64,000 nucleotides of DNA. Origin: Haematobia irritans (lineage: Eukaryota; Arthropoda; Insecta; Diptera; Muscidae). The position numbers and the translations under genes are program-made. Positions 22,530 to 36,320 of the stretch are shown here, in pieces. The notes beneath the pieces were generated by a model. It made no database searches, had not been told where the DNA came from, and worked only from the letters and a program-made list of their open reading frames with translations. The DNA is taken from contig NC_134401.1 of the NCBI RefSeq assembly GCF_050003625.1, forward strand, positions 95,210,852 through 95,274,851, read 5' to 3'. Position 1 is the stretch's first letter, and each line of letters starts with the position of its first letter.

Positions 22530-23991
22530 TTTTCAATTTTTTGATGGTGGTCACGAATTATCGTCCTTTTCGCTCTAGGACGCATATTTAAAGAGATATG
22601 GCCAAAAGAAGTTTTTCATATAAAAATTTAAATTTTCTTAGGTTATGGGTGGATTTTTCAATTTTTTGATGGTGGTCACGAATTATCGTCCTTTTCGCTC
22701 TAGGACGCATATTTAAGGAGATATGGCCAAAAGAAGCTTTTCATATAAAAATTTCAATTTTTTTAGGTTTTGGGTGGATTTTTCAATTTTTTGAGGGTGG
22801 TCACGAATTATCGTCCTTTTCGCTCTAGGACGCTTAGTTTAGGAGATATGGCCAAAATAAGTTTTTCATATAAAAATTTCAATTTTTTTAGGATTTGGGT
22901 GGATTTTTCAATTTTTTTGATGGTGGTCACGAATTATCGTCCTTTTCGCTGTAGGACGCATATTTAGGAGATATGGCCAAAAGAAGTTTTTCATACAAAA
23001 ATTTAAATTTGTTTAGGATTTGGATGGATTTGTCAATTTTTTTGATGGTGGTCACGAATTATCGTCCTTTTCGCTCTAGGACGCTTAGTTTAGGAGATAT
23101 GGCCAAAAGAAGTTTTTCATATAAAAATTTCAATTTTTTTAGGATTTGGATGGATTTTTCAATTTTTTGATGGTGGTCACGAATTATCGTCCTTTTCGCT
23201 CTAGGATGCTTAGTTTAGGAGATATGGCCAAAAGAAGTTTTTCATATAAAAATTTCATTTTTTTTAGGATTTGGGTGGATTTTTCAATTTTTTGATGGTG
23301 GTCACGAATTATCGTCCTTTTTGCTCTAGGACGCATATTTAAAGAGATATGGCCAAAAGAAGTTTTTCATATAAAAATTTAAATTTTCTTAGGTTATGGG
23401 TGGATTTTTCAATTTTTTGATGGTGGTCACGAATTATCGTCCTTTTCGCTCTAGGACGCATATTTAAGGAGATATGGCCAAAAGAAGCTTTTCATATAAA
23501 AATTTCAATTTTTTTAGGTTTTGGGTGGATTTTTCAATTTTTTGAGGGTGGTCACGAATTATCGTCCTTTTCGCTCTAGGACGCTTAGTTTAGGAGATAT
23601 GGCCAAAATAAGTTTTTCATATAAAAATTTCAATTTTTTTAGGATTTGGGTGGATTTTTCAATTTTTTTGATGGTGGTCACGAATTATCGTCCTTTTCGC
23701 TGTAGGACGCATATTTAGGAGATATGGCCAAAAGAAGTTTTTCATACAAAAATTTAAATTTGTTTAGGATTTGGATGGATTTGTCAATTTTTTTGATGGT
23801 GGTCACGAATTATCGTCCTTTTCGCTCTAGGACGCTTAGTTTAGGAGATATGGCCAAAAGAAGTTTTTCATATAAAAATTTCAAATTTTTTAGGATTTGG
23901 ATGGATTTTTCAATTTTTTGATGGTGGTCACGAATTATCGTCCTTTTCGCTCTAGGATGCTTAGTTTAGGAGATATGGCCAAAAGAAGTTT
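22530..23991 (+). repeat. Six-monomer tandem duplication (751 bp)
   Basis: Copies at 22530-23240 and 23281-23991. Linked private markers at +751: agaagcttttc (22733/23484), catacaaaaattt (22992/23743), tttgtcaattttttt (23030/23781) and ctaggatgctt (23202/23953). The copies are almost identical, differing for example by ttttttgctc near 23330 and tcaaatttttt near 23881, so the duplication is recent relative to general monomer divergence. Confidence 0.92.
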
Positions 23992-24099
23992 TTCATATAA
24001 AAATTTCAATTTTTTTAGGTTTTGGGTGGATTTTTGAATTTTTTGAGGGTGGTCACGAATTATCGCCCTTTTCGCTGTAGGACGCATATTTAAGGAGAT

Positions 24100-25618
24100 A
24101 TGGCCAAAAGGAGTTTTTCATATATAAATTTCAATTTTTTTAGGTTTTGGGTGGATTTTTGAATTTTTTGAGGGTGGTCACGAATTATCGTCCTTTTCGC
24201 TGTAGGACGCATATTTAGGAGATATGGCCAAAAGAAGTTTTTCATATAAAAATTTAAATTTGTTTAGGTTATGGGTGGATTTTTGAATTTTTTGAGGGTG
24301 GTCACGAATTATCGTCCTTTTCGCTGTAGGACGCATATTTAAGGAGATATGGCCAAAAGAAGTTTTTCATATAAAAATTTCAATTTTTTTAGGTTTTGGG
24401 CGGATTTTTGAATTTTTTGAGGGTGGTCACGAATTATCGTCCTTTTCTCTCTAGGACGCATATTTAAGGAGATATGGCCAAAAGAAGTTTTTCATATAAA
24501 AATTTCAATTTTTTTGGGATTTGGGTGGATTTTTCAATTTTTTGATTGTGGTCACAAATTATCGTCCTTTTCGCTCTAGGACGCATATTTAAGGAGATAT
24601 GGCCAAAAGAAGTTTTTCATATAAAAATTTCAATTTTTTAAGGTTTTGGTTGGATTTTTGAATTTTTTGAGGGTGATCACGAATTATCGTCCTTTTCGCT
24701 CTAGGACGCATATTTAAGGAGATATGGCCAAAATATGTTTTCCATATACAAATTTAAATTTTTTTAGGTTTTGGGTGGATTTTTGAATTTTTTGAGGGTG
24801 GTCACGAATTATCGTCCTTTTCGCTCTAGGACGCTTAGTTTAGGAGATATGGCCAAAAGAAGTTTTTCATATATAAATTTCAATTTTTTTAGGTTTTGGG
24901 TGGATTTTTGAATTTTTTGAGGGTGGTCACGAATTATCGTCCTTTTCGCTGTAGGACGCATATTTAGGAGATATGGCCAAAAGAAGTTTTTCATATAAAA
25001 ATTTAAATTTTTTTAGGTTATGGGTGGATTTTTGAATTTTTTGAGGGTGGTCACGAATTATCGTCCTTTTCGCTGTAGGACGCATATTTAAGGAGATATG
25101 GCCAAAAGAAGTTTTTCATATAAAAATTTCAATTTTTTTAGGTTTTGGGTGGATTTTTGAATTTTTTGAGGGTGGTCACGAATTATCGTCCTTTTCGCTC
25201 TAGGACGCATATTTAAGGAGATATGGCCAAAAGAAGTTTTTCATATAAAAATTTCAATTTTTTTGGGATTTGGGTGGATTTTTCAATTTTTTGATTGTGG
25301 TCACAAATTATCGTCCTTTTCGCTCTAGGACGCATATTTAAGGAGATATGGCCAAAAGAAGTTTTTCATATAAAAATTTCATTTTTTTAAGGTTTTGGGT
25401 GGATTTTTGGATTTTTTGAGGGTGATTACGAATTATCGTCCTTTTCGCTCTAGGACGCATATTTAAGGAGATATGGCCAAAATAAGTTTTCCATATACAA
25501 ATTTAAATTTTTTTAGGTTTTGGGTGGATTTTTGAATTTTTTGAGGGTGGTCACGAATTATCGTCCTTTTCGCTCTAGGACGCTTAGTTTAGGAGATATG
25601 GCCAAAAGAAGTTTTTCA
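24100..25618 (+). repeat. Six-monomer tandem duplication (749 bp)
   Basis: Copies 24100-24848 and 24849-25618 abut. Shared markers: catatataaattt (c at 24119 and 24868), catatttaggagat (near 24210/24960), ttgggatttggg followed by gattgtgg and cacaaatt (near 24512/25263), and ccatatacaaattt (24740/25490). A gggtgatcac junction in copy 1 is ggtgattacg in copy 2, a C-to-T change. Confidence 0.92.
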
Positions 25619-28600
25619 TATAAAAATTTCAATTTTTTTAGGATTTGGGTGGATTTTTCAATTTTTTGATGGTGGTCACGAATTATCGTCCTTTTCGCTC
25701 TAGGACGCATATTTAAAGAGATATGGCCAAAAGAAGTTTTTCATATAAAAATTTCAATTTTTTTAGGCTTTGGGTGGATTTTTGAATTTTTTGAGGGTGG
25801 TCACGAATTATCGTCCTTTCCGCTGTAGGACGCATATTGAAGGAGATATGGCCAAAAGAAGTTTTTCATATAAAAATTTCAATTTTTTTAGGTTTTGGGT
25901 GGATTTTTGAATTTTTTGAGGGTGGTCACGAATTATCGTCCTTTGCGCTCTAGGACGCATATTTAAGGAGATATGGCCAAAAGAAGTTTTTCATATAAAA
26001 ATTTCAATTTTTTTGGGATTTGGGTGGATTTTTCAATTTTTTGATTGTGGTCACAAATTATCGTCCTTTTCGCTCTAGGACGCATATTTAAGGAGATATG
26101 GCCAAAAGAAGTTTTTCATATAAAAATTTCAATTTTTTTAGGTTTTTGGTGGATTTTTGAATTTTTTGAGGGTGGTCACGAATTATCGTCCTTTTCGCTG
26201 TAGGACGCATATTTAAGGAGATATGGCCAAAAGAAGTTTTTCATATAAAAATTTCAATTTTTTTAGGTTTTGGGTGGATTTTTCATTTTTTGAGGGTGGT
26301 CACGAATTATCGTCCTTTTCGCTCTAGGGCGCTTAGTTTAGGAGATATGGCCAAAATAAGTTTTTCATATAAAATTTCAATTTTTTTAGGATTTGGATGG
26401 ATTTTTCAATTTTTTGATGGTGGTCACGAATTATCGTCCTTTTCGCTCTAGGACGCATATTTAAGGAGATATGGCCAAAATAAGTTTTTCATATAAAAAT
26501 TTCATTTTTATTAGGTTTCGGGTGGATTTTTCAATTTTTTGATGGTGGTCACGAATTATCGTCCTTTTCGCTCTAGGACGCATATTTAAGGAGATATGGC
26601 CAAAAGAAGTTTTTCATATAAAAATTTCAATTTTTTTAGGATTTGGGTGGATTTTTAAATTTTTTGATGGTAGTCACGAATTATCGTCCTTTTCGCTCTA
26701 GGACGCATATTTAAGGAGATATGGCCAAAAGAAGTTTTTCATATAAAAATTTCAATTTTTTTAGGTTTTGGGTGGATTTTTGAATTTTTTGAGGGTGGTC
26801 ACGAATTATCGTCCTTTTCGCTCTAGGACGCATATTTAAGGAAATATGGCCAAAAGAAGTTTTTCATATAAAAATTTCAATATTTTTAGTTTTTGGGTGG
26901 ATTTTTCAAGTTTTTGAGGGTGGTCACGAATTATCGTCCTTTTCGCTCTAGGACGCTTAGTTTAGGAGATATGGCCAAAATAAGTTTTTCATATAAAAAT
27001 TTAAATTTTTTAGGATTTGGGTGGATTTTTCAATTTTTTTATGGTGGTCACGAATTATCGTCCTTTTCGCTGTAGGACGCATATTTAAGGAGATATGGCC
27101 AAAAGAAGTTTTTCATATAAAAATTTAAATTTTTTTAGGTTTTGGGTGGATTTTTGAATTTTTTGAGGGTGGGCACGAATTATCGTCCTTCTCGCTCTAG
27201 GACGCATATTTAAGGAGATATGGCCAAAAGAAGTTTTTCATATAAAAATTTCAATTTTTTTAGGTTTTGGGTGGATTTTTGAATTTTTTGAGGGTGTTCA
27301 CGAATTATCGTCCTTTTCGCTCTAGGACGCATATTTAAGGAGATATGGCCAAAAGAAGTTTTTCATATAAAAATTTCAATTTTTTTAGGATTTGGGTAGA
27401 TTTTTCAATTTTTTGATGGTGGTCACAAATTATCGTCCTTTTCGCTGTAGGACGCATATTTAAGGAGATATGGCCAAAAGAAGTTTTTCATATAAAAATT
27501 TCAATTTTTTTAGGTTATGGGTGGATTTTTCAATTTTTTGAGAGTGGTCACGAATTATCGTCCTTTTCGCTGTAGGACGCATATTTAAGGAGATATGGCC
27601 AAAAGAAGTTTTTCATATAAAAATTTCAATTTTTTTAGGTTATGGGTGGATTTTTCAATTTTTTGAGGGTGGTCACGAATTATCGTCCTTTTCGCTCTAG
27701 GACGCTTAGTTTAGGAGATATGGCCAAAAGAAGTTTTTCATATAAAAATTTCAATTATTTTAGGTTTTGGGTGGATTTTTGAATTTTTTGAGGGTGGTCA
27801 CGAATTATCGTCCTTTTCGCTCTAGGACGCATATTTAAGGAGATATGGCCAAAAGAAGTTTTTCATATAAAAATTTCAATTTTTTTAGGATTTGGGTGGA
27901 TTTTTCAATTTTTTGATGGTAGTCACGAATTATCGTCCTTTTCGCTCTAGGACGCATATTTAAGGAGATATGGCCAAAATAAGTTTTTCATATAAAAATT
28001 TAAATTTTTTTAGGTTTTGGGTGGATTTTTTAATTTTTTGAGGGTGGCCACGAATTATCGTCCTTTTCGCTCTAGGACGCATATTTAAGGAGATATGGCC
28101 AAAAGAAGTTTTTCATATAAAAATTTCAATTTTTTTAGGATTTGGGTAGATTTTTCAATTTTTTGATGGTGGTCACAAATTATCGTCCTTTTCGCTGTAG
28201 GACGCATATTTAAGGAGATATGGCCATATAAAAATGTCAATTTTTTTAGGTTTTGGGTGGATTTTTGAATTTTTTGAGGGTGGTCACGAATTATCGTCCT
28301 TTGCGCTCTAGGACGCATATTTAAGGAGATATGGCCAAAAGAAGTTTTTCATATAAAAATTTAAATTTTTTTAAGTTATGGGTGGATTTTTCAATTTTTT
28401 GAGGGTGGTCACGAATTATCGTCCTTTTCGCTCTAGGACGCATATTTAAAGAGATATGGCCAAAAGAAGTTTTTCATATAAAAATTTAAATTTTTTTAGG
28501 TTATGGGTGGATTTTTCAATTTTCTGATGGTGGTCACGAATTATCGTCCTTTTCGCTCTAGGACGCATATTTAAGGAGATATGGCCAAAAGAAGTTTTTC

Positions 28601-31600
28601 ATATAAAAATTTCAATTTTTTTAGGTTTTGGGTGGATTTGTGAATTTTTGAGGGTGGTCACGAATTATCGTCCTTTTCGCTCTAGGACGCATATTTAAGG
28701 AGATATGGCCAAAAGAAGTTTTTCATATAAAAATTTCAATTTTTTTTGGATTTGGGTGGATTTTTCAATTTTTTGATGGTGGTCACAAATTATCGTCCTT
28801 TTCGCTCTAGGACGCATATTTAAGGAGATATGGCTAAAAGAAGTTTTTCATATAAAAATTTCAATTTTTTTAGGTTTTGGGTGGATTTTTGAATTTTTTG
28901 AGGGTGGTCACGAATTATCGTCCTTTTCGCTGTAGGACGCATATTTAAGGAGATATGGCCAAAAGAAGTTTTTCATATAAAAATTTCAATTTTTTTAGGT
29001 TTTGGGTGGATTTTTCATTTTTTTGAGGGTGGTCACGAATTATCGTCCTTTTCGCTCTAGGACGCATATTTAAGGAGATATGGCCAAAAGAAGTTTTTCA
29101 TATAAAAATTTCAATTTTTTTAGGTTTTGGGTGGATTTTTGAATTTTTTGAGGGTGGTCACGAATTATCGTCCTTTTCGCTGTAGGACGCATATTTAAGG
29201 AGATATGGCCAAAAGAAGTTTTTCATATAAAAATTTCAATTTTTTTAGGTTTTGGGTGGATTTTTGAATTTTTTGAGGGTGTTCACGAATTATCGTCCTT
29301 TTCGCTGTAGGACGCATATTTAAGGAGATATGACCAAAAGAAGTTTTTCATATAAAAATTTCATTTTTTTTTAGGTTTTGGGTGGATTTTTGAATTTTTT
29401 GAGGGTGGTCACGAATTATCGTCCTTTTCGCTCTAGGACGCTTAGTTTAGGAGATATGGCCAAAATAAGTTTTTCATATAAAAATTTAAATTTTTTTAGG
29501 ATTTGGATGGATTTTTTAATTTTTTGATGGTGGTCACGAATTATCGTCCTTTTCGCTCTAGGACGCTTAGTTTAGGAGATATGGCCAAAAGAAGTTTTTC
29601 ATATAAAAAGTTAAATTCTTTTAGGTTATGGGTGGATTTTTCAATTTTTTGAGGGTGGTCACGAATTATCGTCCTTTTCGCTCTAGGACGCATATTTAAA
29701 GAGATATGGCCAAAAGAAGTTTTTCATATAAAAATTTAAATTTTTTTAGGTTTTGGGTGGATTTTTGAATTTTTTGAGGGTGGTCACGAATTATAGTCCT
29801 TTTCGCTCTAGGACGCATATTTAAGGAGATATGGCCAAAAGAAGTTTTTTATATAAAAATTTAAATTTTTTTAGGTTTTGGGTGGATTTTTCAATTTTTT
29901 GAGGGTGGTCACAAATTATCGTCTTTTTCGCTCTAGGACGCTTAGTTTAGGAGATATGGCCAAAATAAGTTTTTCATATAAAAATTTCAATTTTTTTAGG
30001 ATTTGGGTGGATTTTTCAATTTTTTGATGGTGGTCACGAATTATCGTCCTTTTCGCTCTAGGACGCATATTTAAAGAGATATGGCCAAAAGAAGTTTTTC
30101 ATACAAAAATTTCAATTTTTTTAGGTTTTGTGTGGATTTTTGAATTTTTTGAGGGTGGTCACGAATTATCGTCCTTTTCGCTCTAGGACGCTTAGTTCAG
30201 GAGATATGGCCAAAAGAAGTTTTTCATATAAAAATTTAATTTTTTAAGGTTATGGGTGGATTTTTCAATTTTTTGAGGGTGGTCACGAATTATCGTCCTT
30301 TTCGCTCTAGGACGCATATTTAAAGAGATATGGCGAAAAGAAGTTTTTCATATACAAATTTCAATTTTTTTAGGTTTTGGGTGGATTTTTGAATTTTTTG
30401 AGGGTGGTCACGAATTATCGTCCTTTGCGCTCTAGGACGCATATTTAAGGAGATATGGCCAAAAGAAGTTTTTCATATAAAAATTTAAATTTTTTTAGGT
30501 TATGGGTGGATTTTTCAATTTTTTGAGGGTGGTCACGAATTATCGTCCTTTTCGCTCTAGGACGCATATTTAAGGAGATATGGCCAAAAGAAGTTTTTCA
30601 TATAAAAATTTCAATTTTTTTAGGTTTTGGGTGGATTTTTCAATTTTTTGAGGGTGGTCACGAATTATCGTCTTTTTCGCTCTAGGACGCTTAGTTTAGG
30701 AGATATGGCCAAAATAAGTTTTTCATATAAAAATTTCAATTTTTTTAGGATTTGGGTAGATTTTTCAATTTTTTGAGGGTGGTCACGAATTATCGTCCTT
30801 TTCGCTCTAGGACGCATATTTAAGGAGATATGGCCAAAATAAGTTTTTCATATAAAAATTTCATTTTTTTTAGGTTTTGGGTGGATTTTTGAATTTTTTG
30901 AGGGTGGTCACGAATTATCGTCCTTTTCGCTCTAGGACGCATATTTAAGGAGATATGGCCAAAAGAAGTTTTTCATATAAAAATTTCAATTTTTTTAGGA
31001 TTTGGGTAGATTTTTCAATTTTTTGATGGTGGTCACAAATTATCGTCCTTTTCGCTGTAGGACGCATATTTAAGGAGATATGGCCAAAAGAAGTTTTTCA
31101 TATAAAAATTTCAATTTTTTTAGGTTTTGGGTGGATTTTTGAATTTTTTGAGGGTGGTCACGAATTATCGTCCTTTGCGCTCCAGGACGCATAGTTAAGG
31201 AGATATGGCCAAAAGAAGTTTTTCATATAAAAATTTAAATTTTTTTAGGTTATGGGTGGATTTTTCAATTTTTTGAGGGTGGTCACGAATTATCGTCCTT
31301 TTCGCTCTAGGACGCATATTTAAGGAGATATGGCCAAACGAAGTTTTTCATATAAAAATTTAAATTTTTTTAGGTTTTGGATGGATTTTTGAATTTTTTG
31401 AGGGTGGTCACGAATTATCGTCCTTTGCGCTCTAGGACGCATATTTAAGGAGATATGGCCAAAAGAAGTTTTTCATATAAAAATTTAAATTTTTTTAAGT
31501 TATGGGTGGATTTTTCAATTTTTTGAGGGTGGTCACGAATTATCGTCCTTTTCGCTCTAGGACGCATATTTAAAGAGATATGGCCAAAAGAAGTTTTTCA

Positions 31601-32019
31601 TATAAAAATTTAAATTTTTTTAGGTTATGGGTGGATTTTTCAATTTTTTGAGGGTGGTCACGAATTATCGTCCTTTTCGCTCTAGGACGCATATTTAAGG
31701 AGATATGGCCAAAAGAAGTTTTTCATATAAAAATTTCAATTTTTTTATGTTTTGGGTGGATTTTTGAATTTTTTGAGGGTGGTCACGAATTATCGTCCTT
31801 TTCGCTCTAGGACGCATATTTAAGGAGATATGGCCAAAAGAAGTTTTTCATATAAAAATTTCAATTTTTTTAGGTTTTGGGTGGATTTTTGAATTTTTTG
31901 AGGGTGGTCACGAATTATCGTCCTTTTCGCTCTAGGACGCATATTTCAATTTTTTTTGGATTTGGGTGGATTTTTCAATTTTTTGATGGTGGTCACAAAT
32001 TATCGTCCTTTTCGCTCTA
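25619..32019 (+). repeat. Mixed satellite monomers with short shared blocks
   Basis: No single long period. The rare tttgggtaga variant recurs at 27391, 28141, 30751 and 31001, in three cases followed by gatggtggtcacaaatt and gctgtagg, so a short block has been copied at 750 bp and about 2860 bp. Two truncated monomers occur: about 14 bp lost at 28226 and 40 bp lost at 31946. A ttaaattcttttagg monomer near 29610 is an early relative of one found in every unit of the 32-40 kb repeat. Only satellite is present. Confidence 0.82.
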
Positions 32020-34025
32020 GGACGCATATTTAAGGAGATATGGCCAAAAGAAGTTTTTCATATAAAAATTTCAATTTTTTTAGGTTTTGGGTGGATTTTT
32101 CATTTTTTTGAGGGTGGTCACGAATTATCGTCCTTTTCGCTCTAGTACGCATATTTAAGGAGATATGGCCAAACGAAGCTTTTCATATAAAAATTTCGAT
32201 TTTTTTAAGTTTTGGGTGGATTTTTGAATTTTTTGAGGGTGGTCACGAATTATCTTATCGTCCTTTTCGCTGTAGGACGCATATTTAAGGAGATATGGCC
32301 AAAAGAAGTTTTTCATATAAAAATTTCAATTTTTTTAGGTTTTGGGTGGATTTTTGAATTTTTTGAGGGTGTTCACGAATTATCGTCCTTTTCGCTGTAG
32401 GACGCATATTTAAGGAGATATGACCAAAAGAAGTTTTTCATATAAAAATTTCAATTTTTTTAGGTTTTGGGTGGATTTTTCATTTTTTTGAGGGTGGTCA
32501 CGAATTATCGTCCTTTTCGCTCTAGGACGCTTAGTTTAGGAGATATGGCGAAAAGAAGTTTTTCATATAAAAATTTCAATTATTTTAGGATTTGGGTGGA
32601 TTTTTCAATTTTTTGATGGTGGTCACGAATTATCGTCCTTTTCGCTCTAGGACGCATATTTAAGGAGATATGGCCAAAAGAAGTTTTTCATATAAAAATT
32701 TCATTTTTTTTTAGGTTTTGGGTGGATTTTTGAATTTTTTGAGGGTGGTCACGAATTATCGTCCTTTTCGCTCTAGGACGCTTAGTTTAGGAGATATGGC
32801 CAAAAGAAGTTTTTCATATAAAAAGTTAAATTCTTTTAGGTTTTGGGTGGATTTTTGAATTTTTTGAGGGTGGTCACGAATTATCGTCTTTTTCGCTCTA
32901 GGACGCTTAGTTTAGGAGATATGGCCAAAATAAGTTTTTCATATAAAAATTTCAATTTTTTTAGGATTTGGGTGGATTTTTCAATTTTTTGATGGTGGTC
33001 ACGAATTATCGTCCTTTTCGCTCTAGGACGCATATTTAAAGAGATATGGCCAAAAGAAGTTTTTCATATAAAAATTTCAATTTTTTTAGGTTTTGGGTGG
33101 ATTTTTGAATTTTTTGAGGGTGGTCACGAATTATCGTCCTTTTCGCTCTAGGACACTTAGTTTAGGAGATATGGCCAAAAGAAGTTTTTCATATAAAAAT
33201 TTCAATTTTTTTAGGTTTTGGGTGGATTTTTGAATTTTTTGAGGGTGGTCACGAATTATCGTCCTTTTCGCTCTAGGACGCTTAGTTTAGGAGATAATGC
33301 CAAAAGAAGTTTTTCATATAAAAATTTCAATTTTTTTAGGTTATGGGTGGATTTTTCAATTTTTTGAGGGTGGTCACGAATTATCGTCCTTTTCGCTCTA
33401 GGACGCATATTTAAGGAGATATGGCCAAAAGAAGTTTTTCATATAAAAATTTCAATTTTTTTAGGTTTTGGGTGGATTTTTCAATTTTTTGAGGGTGGTC
33501 ACGAATTATCGTCTTTTTCGCTCTAGGACGCTTAGTTTAGGAGATATGGCCAAAATAAGTTTTTCATATAAAAATTTCAATTTTTTTAGGATTTGGGTGG
33601 ATTTTTCAATTTTTTGATGGTGGTCACGAATTATCGTCCTTTTCGCTCTAGGACGCATATTTAAAGAGATATGGCCAAAAGAAGTTTTTCATATAAAAAT
33701 TTAAATTTTTTTAGGTTATGGGTGGATTTTTCAATTTTTTGAGGGTGGTCACGAATTATCGTCCTTTTCGCTCTAGGACGCATATTTAAGGAGATATGGC
33801 CAAAAGAAGTTTTTCATATAAAAATTTCAATTTTTTTGGGATTTGGGTGGATTTTTCAATTTTTTGATTGTGGTCACAAATTATCGTCCTTTTCGCTCTA
33901 GGACGCATATTTAAGGAGATATGGCCAAAAGAAGTTTTTCAAATAAAAATTTAAATTTTTTTAGGTTTTGGGTGGATTTTTGAATTTTTTGAGGGTGGTC
34001 ACGAATTATCGTCCTTTTCGCTGTA
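32020..34025 (+). repeat. Higher-order block F, unit 1 (2006 bp, 16 monomers)
   Basis: First of four units. Order of diagnostic monomers: tctagtacgc (32141), acgaagctttt with aatttcga, a 5-bp insertion at 32251, gtgttcacg, atatgacc, ggcgaaaagaag with caattatttt, a ttaaattcttttagg monomer, ggacacttag (33152), gagataatgcc (33291), ttgggattt with gattgtgg, and tttttcaaataaaa (33943). The unit repeats at +2006, +4261 and +6515. The left limit is where ctctagg here corresponds to ctgtagg in the later units. Confidence 0.95.
32251..32260 (+). repeat. 5-bp insertion tagging each block F unit
   Basis: The normal aattatcgtcc reads aattatcttatcgtcc, a 5-bp tandem duplication in the CpG/dyad module. 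It is found at 32251, 34257, 36512 and 38766 and nowhere else that I saw, so it marks one monomer position in each unit of the 32-40 kb repeat. Confidence 0.9.
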
Positions 34026-36280
34026 GGACGCATATTTAAGGAGATATGGCCAAAAGAAGTTTTTCATATAAAAATTTCAATTTTTTTAGGTTTTGGGTGG
34101 ATTTTTCATTTTTTTGAGGGTGGTCACGAATTATCGTCCTTTTCGCTCTAGTACGCATATTTAAGGAGATATGGCCAAACGAAGCTTTTCATATAAAAAT
34201 TTCGATTTTTTTAGGTTTTGGGTGGATTTTTGAATTTTTTGAGGGTGGTCACGAATTATCTTATCGTCCTTTTCGCTGTAGGACGCATATTTAAGGAGAT
34301 ATGGCCAAAAGAAGTTTTTCATATAAAAATTTCAATTTTTTTAGGTTTTGGGTGGATTTTTGAATTTTTTGAGGGTGTTCACGAATTATCGTCCTTTTCG
34401 CTGTAGGACGCATATTTAAGGAGATATGACCAAAAGAAGTTTTTCATATAAAAATTTCAATTTTTTTAGGTTTTGGGTGGATTTTTCATTTTTTTGAGGG
34501 TGGTCACGAATTATCGTCCTTTTCGCTCTAGGACGCTTAGTTTAGGAGATATGGCGAAAAGAAGTTTTTCATATAAAAATTTCAATTATTTTAGGATTTG
34601 GGTGGATTTTTCAATTTTTTGATGGTGGTCACGAATTATCGTCCTTTTCGCTCTAGGACGCATATTTAGGAGATATGGCCAAAAGAAGTTTTTCATATAA
34701 AAATTTCATTTTTTTTTAGGTTTTGGGTGGATTTTTGAATTTTTTGAGGGTGGTCACGAATTATCGTCCTTTTCGCTCTAGGACGCTTAGTTTAGGAGAT
34801 ATGGCCAAAAGAAGTTTTTCATATAAAAAGTTAAATTCTTTTAGGTTTTGGGTGGATTTTTGAATTTTTTGAGGGTGGTCACGAATTATCGTCTTTTTCG
34901 CTCTAGGACGCTTAGTTTAGGAGATATGGCCAAAATAAGTTTTTCATATAAAAATTTCAATTTTTTTAGGATTTGGGTGGATTTTTCAATTTTTTGATGG
35001 TGGTCACGAATTATCGTCCTTTTCGCTCTAGGACGCATATTTAAAGAGATATGGCCAAAAGAAGTTTTTCATATAAAAATTTCAATTTTTTTAGGTTTTG
35101 GGTGGATTTTTGAATTTTTTGAGGGTGGTCACGAATTATCGTCCTTTTCGCTCTAGGACACTTAGTTTAGGAGATATGGCCAAAAGAAGTTTTTCATATA
35201 AAAATTTCAATTTTTTTAGGTTTTGGGTGGATTTTTGAATTTTTTGAGGGTGGTCACGAATTATCGTCCTTTTCGCTCTATGACGCTTAGTTTAGGAGAT
35301 AATGCCAAAAGAAGTTTTTCATATAAAAATTTCAATTTTTTTAGGTTATGGGTGGATTTTTCAATTTTTTGAGGGTGGTCACGAATTATCGTCCTTTTCG
35401 CTGTAGGACGCATATTTAAGGAGATATGGCCAAAAGAAGTTTTTCATATAAAAATTTCAATTTTTTTAGGTTTTGGGTGGATTTTTCAATTTTTTGAGGG
35501 TGGTCACGAATTATCGTCTTTTTCGCTCTAGGACGCTTAGTTTAGGAGATATGGCCAAAATAAGTTTTTCATATAAAAATTTCAATTTTTTTAGGATTTG
35601 GGTGGATTTTTCAATTTTTTGATGGTGGTCACGAATTATCGTCCTTTTCGCTCTAGGACGCATATTTAAAGAGATATGGCCAAAAGAAGTTTTTCATATA
35701 AAAATTTAAATTTTTTTAGGTTATGGGTGGATTTTTCAATTTTTTGAGGGTGGTCACGAATTATCGTCCTTTTCGCTCTAGGACGCATATTTAAGGAGAT
35801 ATGGCCAAAAGAAGTTTTTCATATAAAAATTTCAATTTTTTTGGGATTTGGGTGGATTTTTCAATTTTTTGATTGTGGTCACAAATTATCGTCCTTTTCG
35901 CTCTAGGACGCATATTTAAGGAGATATGGCCAAAAGAAGTTTTTCAAATAAAAATTTAAATTTTTTTAGGTTTTGGGTGGATTTTTGAATTTTTTGAGGG
36001 TGGTCACGAATTATCGTCCTTTTCGCTGTAGGACGCATATTTAAGGAGATATGGCCAAAAGAAGTTTTTCATATAAAAATTTCAATTTTTTTGGGATTTG
36101 GGTGGATTTTTCAATTTTTTGATTGTGGTCACAAATTATCGTCCTTTTCGCTCTAGGACGCATATTTAAGGAGATATGGCCAAAAGAAGTTTTTCAAATA
36201 AAAATTTAAATTTTTTTAGGTTTTGGGTGGATTTTTGAATTTTTTGAGGGTGGTCACGAATTATCGTCCTTTTCGCTGTA
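34026..36280 (+). repeat. Higher-order block F, unit 2 (2255 bp, 18 monomers)
   Basis: Same order of marker monomers as unit 1. The added 250 bp comes from tandem duplication of the last two monomers: the ttgggattt monomer plus the tttttcaaataaaa monomer appear at about 35821 and again at 36071. Private single-base differences include catatttagg near 34671 and ctatgacgc near 35278. Confidence 0.95.
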
Positions 36281-36320
36281 GGACGCATATTTAAGGAGAT
36301 ATGGCCAAAAGAAGTTTTTC
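35821..36320 (+). repeat. Two-monomer (250-bp) internal duplication
   Basis: Tandem pair of the ttgggattt monomer and the tttttcaaataaaa monomer, 35821-36070 and 36071-36320. Unit 1 has this pair once (33820-34070) and unit 3 has it twice (about 38081-38580). This orders events: the pair was duplicated in one unit, and the enlarged unit was then copied. Confidence 0.9.

Noticed and set aside
22770..23921. Internal coding tandem repeat protein at the 751-bp duplication.
   Set aside because: The identical peptides at 22770 and 23521, and at 22973 and 23724, simply reflect the DNA duplication; the frames do not join.
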